Assembly: GCA_012729635.1 (NCBI GenBank)
Contig: JAAYCT010000039.1
Location: forward strand, 47,887-111,886
DNA length: 64,000 nucleotides
DNA from: Clostridiaceae bacterium
GTDB taxonomy: Bacteria; Bacillota; Clostridia; Saccharofermentanales; Saccharofermentanaceae
Reading direction: 5' to 3'
In this document: positions 44,455 through 51,829 of the stretch, piece after piece
Position numbering within the stretch: the first letter of the stretch is position 1
Layout of the letters: each line of letters opens with the position of its first letter
Notes under the pieces: generated by a model
What the model saw: the letters and a program-made list of their open reading frames with translations, nothing else
Databases searched by the model: none
Told to the model about the DNA's origin: nothing
Position numbers and translations under genes: made by a program

Positions 44455-44574
44455 TCACTCGATCGACTTCAGCGCACTGACCATGTCGATCTTCGCGGTA
44501 CGGCGCGACAGGATCGCGTCGACGAGAAGAGAGACCGCAAAGGTTCCGAGCACGCAGAGGGCGACGGACAGCGG
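44455..44574 (-). pseudogene. 3' fragment of an ftsX-type ABC permease gene (fragment C)
   Basis: 120 bp encoding the last about 39 codons (PLSVALCVLGTFAVSLLVD ... SALKSIE), nearly identical to fragment B (one mismatch). At 44575 it joins in frame a different open stretch to about 44766 (AFQAAFSRAQALRHSVSRI ... LLKHPNMYD) that I do not recognise. The chimera has no convincing start site. The rest of the gap 44370-44913 holds no gene I can support. Confidence 0.82.
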
Positions 44575-44913
44575 CATATCGTACATGTTCGGGTGTTTCA
44601 ATAAAGATACGGCCTTGCCCTCCGGTTTTGTGACCCGCAAGATCCCCGGGCGGACCTGGGCGATCCTTGAAACCGAATGGCGCAGAGCTTGAGCACGCGA
44701 AAATGCAGCCTGAAATGCCCGGACGGCCTGTTTAAAACCGGAAGCATCGGGGGATTTTGTATTGATTTAATCAATGCGAATTTCGTGTCGTTCGGGTGTA
44801 TGATGTAGATGTACGATATACGGATGGATCGATATTTCGGTTATGGATGGGAGAGCTCCGGGAGTCTTTCGGCTATATCCGTTAGTTCGTTCCATGGGAT
44901 CGGGGGTATTACA

Positions 44914-45798
44914 ATGAAAAAGCTGCTGGTATGCGTACTGATCGCTTTTTCCGTCTGGTCCGTGTTCGGATGCAAAGATTCGGATTCGGCTGCTACGGAG
45001 AACGAGACAAGCGAAGAAGCAGCGGCGGTCGGGGAGACAGAGCGTACGGACCGCGAAACAGAGCCTGATGCAACAACCAAACCGGTTCAGACAGAGGACG
45101 AAAATACACGGGTGTCCGATGATCCAAGAGAACTTTCGGAAGAAGAAATCCGATCCATCGACTGGAATACCGATGCATATTCGAAATACTATGTTGTGGT
45201 GACCGGGGAAACGGTGATTCATTACTGGAACGGAGGCGAGACCGCGCTGATGCAGTTGCCCGATATGCTGATTTATGTGTCGGGCAATGAAAGTCTGGCG
45301 GTGGATTTGAAAACCGGTCATATCAGCGAAGGATTCGGAGGGTCGATGGTTCCTCCGGCATCGGATATGAGCGGGGGTCAGCAGGACCCGGGTTCTTACG
45401 ATTTTTCGGGCGTAGACTATGATCCGGAAGCGGACATGTATGTTTTTCGATACAGTGTCGAGGGGGGCGAGGCGACCTACTTTGTAAACAGAGAGTTGGT
45501 TTGTGTCGGTTGGGAATATGATTCACCCATCGGGATCGTATCCGTTCTTTTAAACCAGTCGGCGACTTTTGAGGAAGCCGTAGACGACATATTCCGCGAA
45601 CATGCGAAAGGAACCACCGAAGGCGGTGACGATAAATATGCGGATACGGACGGTGACGGCTATTCGGATTGGAACGAGGATCGTTATCCCAGTACGGAGG
45701 AATTTGATTATCTGACAGACCTGTGGAAAAGTGAAGGTCTGACCGGCGGAGAATACTTTGACAAGATCGACTCACTCGGATTGCTGGCGCCGGATTGA
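44914..45798 (+). CDS. Lipoprotein with calcium-binding DxDxDG motif, function unknown
   Basis: 294 residues from ATG 44914. Lipoprotein signal LLVCVLIAFSVWSVFGC, then a Thr/Glu/Asp-rich linker of about 55 residues, a beta-rich domain (YYVVVTGETVIHYWNGGETALMQLP ... YMFRYSVEGGEATYFV type) and a C-terminal DTDGDGYSDWNEDRYP, the EF-hand-like loop of thrombospondin type 3 or dockerin repeats. Only one such loop is present, so it is not a complete dockerin. No family recognised overall. It sits between ftsX fragment C and the intact ABC operon. Confidence 0.7.
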   Translation: MKKLLVCVLIAFSVWSVFGCKDSDSAATENETSEEAAAVGETERTDRETEPDATTKPVQTEDENTRVSDDPRELSEEEIRSIDWNTDAYSKYYVVVTGETVIHYWNGGETALMQLPDMLIYVSGNESLAVDLKTGHISEGFGGSMVPPASDMSGGQQDPGSYDFSGVDYDPEADMYVFRYSVEGGEATYFVNRELVCVGWEYDSPIGIVSVLLNQSATFEEAVDDIFREHAKGTTEGGDDKYADTDGDGYSDWNEDRYPSTEEFDYLTDLWKSEGLTGGEYFDKIDSLGLLAPD

Positions 45799-45896
45799 TT
45801 TTCGATGAATAGAGGTGCTGCGTCCGGTATATCCTGCCTGTGCAGATCCTGGATGATGTACGTAACCCGCCCGTAACGTTTCTGAGGGAACCCGTT

Positions 45897-48179
45897 TCAC
45901 TCGATCGACTTCAGCGCGCTGACCATATCGATTTTCGCGGTTCTTCGCGACAGGATCGCGTCGACCGCAAGAGAGACCGCAAAGGTTCCGAGCACGCAGA
46001 GGGCGACGGAAAGAGGTGAGATGTACGTCGGAAAGTCGACGTTATCGCTTACCGTTTCCGTAATCAGTCGCACGAAAAAGAATCCGCAGGGAATGCCGAG
46101 CAGAGAGCCGATCGCGGTCAGGATGACCGTCTGTCTGCGCAAGAGTTTCCTGATGCTCGGAAGCGGATAGCCGAGTACGCGCAGAGTTGCGAGCTCACGC
46201 GTGCGCTCCGCGAAGGAGAGAGAACCGAGATTATAGAGGACCACGAGACCGAGAAGCACCGCCGCCGCGAAAAGCACCCAAATGATCATGTTAAAGCCCT
46301 CGAGCATTTGACCGTAACTTTTCTCCATGAACGCCTCATCTTGAACCTCCGAGACGCCGGAGGTATTGACATCAATATCCGCTTCTTCGGACAGAAGGTA
46401 TACGGTCGGACTCATCGTCAGGCCGAGTTTCTCGAAGGCGCTTTTCGAAAAAACGAAGCCTTGCTCGAACGGCGTCCGGTGGATCGCGCGAACCTCAACC
46501 TCATAATCGTCGTCGAAGCCGAGAAGACGGAAGGACAGGGTATCGCCGACGGACAGATCGAGGGCTTCGGCGGTTTTTCGAGAGAGGATCACGCCTTCGT
46601 CGGGAAGGAGGATCTCGTTTCCTTTTGTATCTTCGAATCGTACCAGGGATCCCTCCCCGAAAATGCGCGCGCCGAAGATCATACTTTCTTCTTCGCCGGT
46701 TACACGGATCGCGCGCTCGTCGACGGCCTGTATATCAGAGGCATCCCCGGAAAAACTCGAATCGGAGAAGCCTTCTTCGACAAATACTTTTTGCGAAAAC
46801 AGCTGAAGGTCGTCGAAAAAAAACTCCTGAGACTCTTTCATCGAGTCGTAGATCCCGATGCCCCAGATGAGCATCATCGTACATCCGACGACGCCCGCGA
46901 CGGCCATCGCGGAACGTATGCGTTGGCGGAGGATGTCGCGGATGTTCCATTTGGAGATAAAGGACAGTCGGTGCCAGAAGCGCGTCTTTTCGATCGAGGT
47001 GTGCTTTCCGGTGCGCGGCGGCTTGGGGCGGAGGGCTTCCGCCGGCATCTCGCGAAGTTCCCGAAAACATGCCAAAAGACTTGCGCCGACGCATACAACG
47101 ACAGCCGCCGCGACGCTCAAGACCGAGATCACGGAGACCTCGGAGCGCCACACGGGCAGGGAATAGAAGACCCTCTGGAATGAATAAAGCAGAGCCGCAA
47201 TAAACGGCGGACCGCTCAAAAGACCGAGGATCCCGCCGAGAAGGCCGATCCATAGGCCATAAGATACATAGTGAAGAAGGATTTTCCGGCGCGAAAAGCC
47301 GAGCCCCATGAACGTTCCGATCAATGTTCGCTGTGAAAGGACCAGTCGAGTCATCGTCGTCAACATCGAAAGCGCGGCGACAAAGAAGAATAGGATCGGA
47401 AAAAGCGTTGCCATCGAGCGATTCTGGGCGATCTCCGCCTCAAACATCGATACGCTCGGGTGGTCTTTTCGCGGCATAAGGTGAAAGACGCCGGGGATCT
47501 TTTCGAGACTCGCGTTGAGTTCCGCGATCTGATCGGCACTCGCGGAATCATCGATATCCAGAATGATTTGGTTATAAGGGAGTTCGCCGGGGATCGGTAC
47601 GGCCGACGCAGGCACACATGCATACCCGAAAAGCGAGGCGTCCGGGATCAATTGCGTATTGTCGCGAACGTCGTGGACAAATTCGGGGTGGAAAATGAAA
47701 CCGCGGATCGGAAGCCTGAACGAGAGCATCCCGTACGACAAAGAAATCTCGTCTCCGATTCGAAGATTGTGGTCACTTGCGAAACGCTCATCGAGCCACA
47801 GTCCGTCGCCCTGCGGGTCGAACTCGGCTCCCCCGGTCACAAGTGGCCGACTCACCCGATTCTCGTCGGAGATCAAAAGTCGCAAAGTCGGTTCGTTTGG
47901 AAGGTCCGCGATGGTGTCGAGCTCCAGCCGAAGCTGAGCGTTTTTCACGCCGGGCAGTGCCCGGACTTCGGCGAGCGTTTCGGTATTAAAATCCGTTCCA
48001 TACAGGAAGGAGTCCGCCAGAGCGGTTTTCGAGTAATATGAATTGACCTGAACGCGCATGCCTTCCCACTCCGCGCGCATGCCGCTGTAAATGAACACGC
48101 CGAGAAAAGCGAGGAAAAAGATACTGATGAATTGCGCCTTGGACGCAACGATATCGCGAAGCATTTTCTTTCCGAACAT
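45897..48179 (-). CDS. ABC transporter permease, FtsX/MacB type
   Basis: 760 residues. Layout: N-terminal helix (FISIFFLAFLGVFIYSGM), an external domain of about 200 residues, an FtsX helix trio (MATLFPILFFFVAALSMLTTM ...), a middle cytoplasmic and helix region, a second external domain, and a C-terminal FtsX trio (MIIWVLFAAAVLLGLVVLYNL ... VALCVLGTFAVSLAVD). Such two-FtsX-domain permeases work with a LolD/MacB-type ATPase in lipoprotein, lipid or antibiotic-peptide handling at the membrane. It overlaps the ATPase gene by 1 bp and lies downstream of a TetR gene, a stress-inducible efflux arrangement. Confidence 0.93.
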   Translation of the reverse strand: MFGKKMLRDIVASKAQFISIFFLAFLGVFIYSGMRAEWEGMRVQVNSYYSKTALADSFLYGTDFNTETLAEVRALPGVKNAQLRLELDTIADLPNEPTLRLLISDENRVSRPLVTGGAEFDPQGDGLWLDERFASDHNLRIGDEISLSYGMLSFRLPIRGFIFHPEFVHDVRDNTQLIPDASLFGYACVPASAVPIPGELPYNQIILDIDDSASADQIAELNASLEKIPGVFHLMPRKDHPSVSMFEAEIAQNRSMATLFPILFFFVAALSMLTTMTRLVLSQRTLIGTFMGLGFSRRKILLHYVSYGLWIGLLGGILGLLSGPPFIAALLYSFQRVFYSLPVWRSEVSVISVLSVAAAVVVCVGASLLACFRELREMPAEALRPKPPRTGKHTSIEKTRFWHRLSFISKWNIRDILRQRIRSAMAVAGVVGCTMMLIWGIGIYDSMKESQEFFFDDLQLFSQKVFVEEGFSDSSFSGDASDIQAVDERAIRVTGEEESMIFGARIFGEGSLVRFEDTKGNEILLPDEGVILSRKTAEALDLSVGDTLSFRLLGFDDDYEVEVRAIHRTPFEQGFVFSKSAFEKLGLTMSPTVYLLSEEADIDVNTSGVSEVQDEAFMEKSYGQMLEGFNMIIWVLFAAAVLLGLVVLYNLGSLSFAERTRELATLRVLGYPLPSIRKLLRRQTVILTAIGSLLGIPCGFFFVRLITETVSDNVDFPTYISPLSVALCVLGTFAVSLAVDAILSRRTAKIDMVSALKSIE

Positions 48180-48883
48180 TACCAGCGAACCTCCGTAGCA
48201 TCAATGGGAGCGGGATTTATTTCATCGCCGATCAGGCGGCCGTCCCGAAGTTGGATCACCCGATTTGCGATTTGCGTCAGTTGGGCGTTGTGCGTGACCA
48301 GAACGACCGTTCGCCCTTCCTCGAAGCATAATTTCCGGAGAAGCCGGAGGACCTGGGTCCCGGTTTCGGAATCGAGAGCCCCGGTCGGCTCGTCGCACAG
48401 GAGAAGCTCGGGATTTTTGCAAAGCGCCCGCGCGATCGCGACGCGCTGTTGCTCGCCGCCGGAAAGCTGAGAGGGAAAATTATTGATCCGATGCTCGAGG
48501 CCGACCGACGCCAGAGTCTTTTCCGGGTCCAGCGCACTCTGGTTGATCTCACGGGTCAAAGAGACGTTCTCGAACGCCGTCAGATTGGGGATCAGGTTAT
48601 AAAACTGAAAGACAAAACCGATTTTCTCGGCGCGGTAACGGGTGAGGCGCGCGTCATCAAAAGCGGTGATCTCGTCCGGCCCGAACCGGACCGTGCCGGA
48701 AGAAGCGCGGTCCATTCCGCCCAAGATGTTGAGCAGCGTACTTTTTCCCGCACCGCTCGGACCCAGGACGACGGTAAACTCGCCGGGGGCGATCGAAAAG
48801 TCGATATTTTCGAGCGCGGTCACCTGAGAGGAACCCGAGCCGTACGAGCGGCAGACCTTTTCGAAATGAATGAGTGAAGTCAT
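48179..48883 (-). CDS. ABC transporter ATP-binding protein, MacB/LolD type
   Basis: 234 residues. Walker A GPSGAGKSTLLN, Q-loop region FVFQFYNLIPNLTAFENV, signature LSGGEQQRVAIARAL, Walker B LLLCDEPTGALD, H-loop VTHNAQ. The LIPNLTAFENV and DEPTGALD forms are typical of MacB/LolD/FtsE-like ATPases that pair with FtsX permeases. It overlaps tetR by 4 bp and the permease by 1 bp, so the three genes are one operon. Confidence 0.96.
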   Translation of the reverse strand: MTSLIHFEKVCRSYGSGSSQVTALENIDFSIAPGEFTVVLGPSGAGKSTLLNILGGMDRASSGTVRFGPDEITAFDDARLTRYRAEKIGFVFQFYNLIPNLTAFENVSLTREINQSALDPEKTLASVGLEHRINNFPSQLSGGEQQRVAIARALCKNPELLLCDEPTGALDSETGTQVLRLLRKLCFEEGRTVVLVTHNAQLTQIANRVIQLRDGRLIGDEINPAPIDATEVRW

Positions 48884-49524
48884 GAGAGCACCTCCTCGGG
48901 GACGATGATCTTCAGATCGTTCAGAACGTCCGCCGGAATACCCGTGATACCGGAAAAAATCGGCAGGATCAATTCCGGATCCAAGGCCTTCGTGTTGTGG
49001 TGGGTGTAGGTGAGTCCGTGAATCAAGCCGTGAATGCCAAACACGATAAAAGAAGCCAGAAGTTCGGGGGCGGCGATATGCGTATGACTTTGATCGGCAA
49101 CCAGTTGGAGCAAAAGGGTGACCGGCTCGATCAGATTTTGGGACATATAATACGAAAATCGCATGTCGATATCGCTTGACTCACGGGCCGACATGCCGTT
49201 CGTCAACGGGCCCTCCGAGTGCTGAACCATGTTTTTTAGGGCGATCAAGACCCGGGTCAGGCGATCCGAGACGCTTCGGGGTTCGGCCGATAACAGGTCG
49301 GAAATGATCTCCTCGGCCAGACGGTCGGTATAGAATTCCATCGCCGCCTCGAAAATATCCTCTTTGGACTTGAAGTAATAGTAGAAAAGGCCCTGAGCGA
49401 CGCCGACGCGGGAAACGATCATGGAGACCGACGTCCCCTCATAACCGTTTTCCAGAAAAAGCGCGAGCGCCGCCTCAATGATTTCGGCCTTTCGTTCCTG
49501 GGGGGATTTGCTGATTCGCATCAT
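48880..49524 (-). CDS. TetR-family transcriptional repressor
   Basis: 214 residues from ATG 49524 (AAAGGAG 9 nt upstream; a further ATG at 49554 overlaps the promoter region). The N-terminal helix-turn-helix reads IIEAALALFLENGYEGTSVSMIVSRVGVAQGLFYYYFKSKEDIFEAAM, a textbook TetR domain. The C-terminal ligand domain is uncharacterised. Two operators in its own promoter imply autoregulation and control of the downstream ABC genes; the inducer is unknown. Confidence 0.95.
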   Translation of the reverse strand: MMRISKSPQERKAEIIEAALALFLENGYEGTSVSMIVSRVGVAQGLFYYYFKSKEDIFEAAMEFYTDRLAEEIISDLLSAEPRSVSDRLTRVLIALKNMVQHSEGPLTNGMSARESSDIDMRFSYYMSQNLIEPVTLLLQLVADQSHTHIAAPELLASFIVFGIHGLIHGLTYTHHNTKALDPELILPIFSGITGIPADVLNDLKIIVPEEVLS

Positions 49525-49578
49525 GGGCGGATTCTCCTTTGCGTGATTCAACATTTGTTAAGCGGACTTCCGGCCGGT

Positions 49579-49597
49579 GACTGACTGAGAGTCAGTC
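49579..49597. promoter_or_regulatory. TetR operator 1
   Basis: Perfect inverted repeat GACTGACT-GAG-AGTCAGTC, located just downstream of the predicted minus-strand transcript start. Confidence 0.75.
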
Positions 49598-49607
49598 GGC
49601 TGAAAAC

Positions 49608-49636
49608 ATTATACTGACTGATCGTCAGTCAGTCAA
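49608..49636 (-). promoter_or_regulatory. Promoter of the tetR-ABC operon with operator 2 in the spacer
   Basis: Minus strand: -35 TTGACT (49631-49636), 17-nt spacer, -10 TATAAT (49608-49613). Operator 2, arms ACTGACTGA (49613-49621) and TCAGTCAGT (49625-49633) around TCG, fills the spacer, so repressor binding would exclude RNA polymerase. Confidence 0.82.
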
Positions 49637-49876
49637 TAGAGGAACAATACGGTTTCTTCACTTATTTCCGTGATACGTTGACAAGGAGAGGGTACGGTGA
49701 AGCTCGTTTATCGTTATCCCGAACCACCCGGATACCGGCAAATTCGTGAAAAGTGCTCCGTTTGCCGGTAGTTGGTACAAAACAAGGGCACCTCACCAAT
49801 CCCACCTCAAAATATATGGAGCACATAGGAGGTCGCGCCTATTACCGCGAAAAAAGTCAATTTTCGCCGCATATCG

Positions 49877-49905
49877 TTGTTTTGATTGCGTGGTTCTGAT
49901 ATATT
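49877..49905 (+). promoter_or_regulatory. Promoter upstream of the 49978 gene
   Basis: -35 TTGTTT (49877-49882), 17-nt spacer, -10 TATATT (49900-49905). The rest of the gap 49637-49977 shows no gene. Confidence 0.5.
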
Positions 49906-49977
49906 GAAAGCATCGTAATATTGGTCTGAATCGCCCGCGAAGGGCGGCTCATTAATCACTTGGGAGGGTTATTTATC

Positions 49978-50685
49978 ATGGCGAAAGACTCAGCTCCCGC
50001 CGAGAAGAAAGCTTCGCGAGCAAAGAAAGCTCCGGCGGAATCATTTCAGGACAAACAGGCAAGAAAGAGCAAGGCATCGGGATTCCGCGTCGGGGCGGTT
50101 ATCCTTTGGCTGATTGCAATCGGTTTTGAAGTGGTTGCGATCCTTTTGCTCAACGGCCAGTTCAACTTCCGTTTCTTCGGAATCACGGACCAGATGGTCT
50201 GGATTATTGTTGCAGTCGTTATCGACGTTATCTTCGTAATTATCGGGTCGCAGCTTTGGAAGAAATCGAATGATATCGATCCGGCGTCCGAGAAGAACAA
50301 GGTCAAGTTTTTCCTTTGGAACAACATGGGCGTGATCGCGGCGATCGTTGCGTTGGCTCCGTTGATTGTTCTTTTCCTGAAGGACAAGAAGCTGGATCCG
50401 AAGAAGAAGAAGATTCTCACAGCGGTAGCCGGTGTGGTCTTAGTGTTGGCGATTCTGTTTTCCGTTGACTGGAATCCTGCATCCGCAGAGGATCTGGAGG
50501 CGGCACAGGCGGAAATCGGCGACGGGTTGGTGTACTGGACCGCATTCGGCAAATCGTATCATATCGATCCGGATTGCCACACCATCAGAAACTCCGCAAC
50601 CAAGGAATCCGGAACGATCGAGGAGGCCTTTGAGGCCAAGCGTAACGATCCGTGTGATTTTTGCGCTTTGGAAGAAGAGGGCTGA
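49978..50685 (+). CDS. Membrane protein with C-terminal Ada-like Cys motif
   Basis: 235 residues from ATG 49978 (GGGAGGG about 9 nt upstream). The basic, Ala/Lys-rich cytoplasmic start (EKKASRAKKAPAESFQDKQARKSKA) is followed by four membrane helices (VILWLIAIGFEVVAILLL, MVWIIVAVVIDVIFVII, MGVIAAIVALAPLIVLFL, ILTAVAGVVLVLAILFSV). The C-terminal 50 residues read VYWTAFGKSYHIDPDCHTIRN ... DPCDFCA, a YHxxxxC...PCxxC pattern seen at the ends of many nuclease and surface proteins and thought to bind metal. Function unknown. Followed by a strong terminator. Confidence 0.75.
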   Translation: MAKDSAPAEKKASRAKKAPAESFQDKQARKSKASGFRVGAVILWLIAIGFEVVAILLLNGQFNFRFFGITDQMVWIIVAVVIDVIFVIIGSQLWKKSNDIDPASEKNKVKFFLWNNMGVIAAIVALAPLIVLFLKDKKLDPKKKKILTAVAGVVLVLAILFSVDWNPASAEDLEAAQAEIGDGLVYWTAFGKSYHIDPDCHTIRNSATKESGTIEEAFEAKRNDPCDFCALEEEG

Positions 50686-50746
50686 AAATCGAGATTACAT
50701 GACGGATAAAGGATGGAACTCCTTTTTCGCCATTCGGTTGAATCAA

Positions 50747-50787
50747 AAAGGGCTACATCAAAACCATGGTTTGATGCAGCCCCTTTT
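50747..50787. terminator. Bidirectional terminator between convergent genes
   Basis: Stem AAAGGGCT/AGCCCCTTT continued inward by CATCAAA/TTTGATG, with T runs on both strands. Confidence 0.8.
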
Positions 50788-50803
50788 TTCCGTAGTTTTT
50801 CGG

Positions 50804-51592
50804 TTACGGTGTTTTTCTTCGAATCGTCGGTTTCTTCTTTGCGGGAGAAGAGGAAGTAGTTTTCTTCGCGGAAGTGGTCTTTTTTGAGGTTGTGGTTTTC
50901 TTTGAGGATGTCGTTTTCTTGGCTGCCGGCTTTTTAGCGGCGGTCTTCTTCTTGGTTGTCGGTTTTTTCTCATTTTTATCCGATCCGCCGAAGCCCAAAA
51001 GCGAACCGAGTCCGCCGAGCAATCCGCCCAGGCCGCCTCCGTTATCTTTTTCTTCATCCTTGGCATCATCATCGCCGCCGATCAGCATGGATGCGACATC
51101 GTCCAAGCCGAATCCGTCACCGCTGCCCAATAAAGAACCGAGCAGGCCTCCGAGTCCGCCGGAGCCGCTTTCCTTCTCATCTTCTTCCTTCTTACTGCCC
51201 AAAAGGCTCAGAAGAAGCGGAGCGGCAGCGGAGAGAATCGTTGCGGTCTGGTTACTGGAAACCCCCGCTTTTTTTGCGATTCCCGATTCAACGGAAGCTT
51301 TTTTACCACCGAGGATATGCGAAAGGATTTTATCTCCGTCCGCCAAGTCGGCGTTCTTTAGGAATGAGGCGACGTCTGATGTGTTGTCTTTTGCGTGAGA
51401 GGACAGTGCCGCGGAAAGGGATTCTTCGCCTTTCTTGGATGAAGCGTTATTCTTCATCCCGCCGACCAACGTCGGTACGGCCTGGGTAAGAACGGTTTGG
51501 ACTTGATCGCTTCCGACTCCGGTCATTTCGCTCAAGGCGCCGATGCTGGTTCCCGAAAGCAGGGTGTCCAGAATAGATTTAGACTCTGCCAT
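50804..51592 (-). CDS. DUF937 protein with histone-H1-like lysine-rich tail
   Basis: 262 residues. The first about 135 residues match DUF937 (ILDTLLSGTSIGALSEMTGVGSDQVQTVLTQAVPTLVGGM and a second similar half with QTATILSAAAPLLLSLLG). A Gly/Asp-rich low-complexity region with two GLGGLLG blocks follows (about 140-205). The final about 55 residues are almost only K, T, S, A and P (KKPAAKKTTSSKKTTTSKK...), like eukaryotic H1 or bacterial nucleoid tails. DUF937 function is not established. The tail would bind nucleic acid or another polyanion (inference). Confidence 0.82.
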   Translation of the reverse strand: MAESKSILDTLLSGTSIGALSEMTGVGSDQVQTVLTQAVPTLVGGMKNNASSKKGEESLSAALSSHAKDNTSDVASFLKNADLADGDKILSHILGGKKASVESGIAKKAGVSSNQTATILSAAAPLLLSLLGSKKEEDEKESGSGGLGGLLGSLLGSGDGFGLDDVASMLIGGDDDAKDEEKDNGGGLGGLLGGLGSLLGFGGSDKNEKKPTTKKKTAAKKPAAKKTTSSKKTTTSKKTTSAKKTTSSSPAKKKPTIRRKTP

Positions 51593-51829
51593 TGTGATTC
51601 CTCCGTGTTATTATCAGATTTTGCCTCATGTTGAAGCAGGACGGTACATACATGGTTATTATAGGCTTGCCCTTCGAAAAAGTATAGTTTGCGACACGTT
51701 TTCTCCTTAACAAAAATCATAATTGAAAAATAGAACACGGGCAACGCATGGTATAATCATAAAGATATCGCCGTTTTTTCCGCAAACAGAATCTTTTCCG
51801 GCGCGATCAAACTCGAAAAGGTGAAAAAG

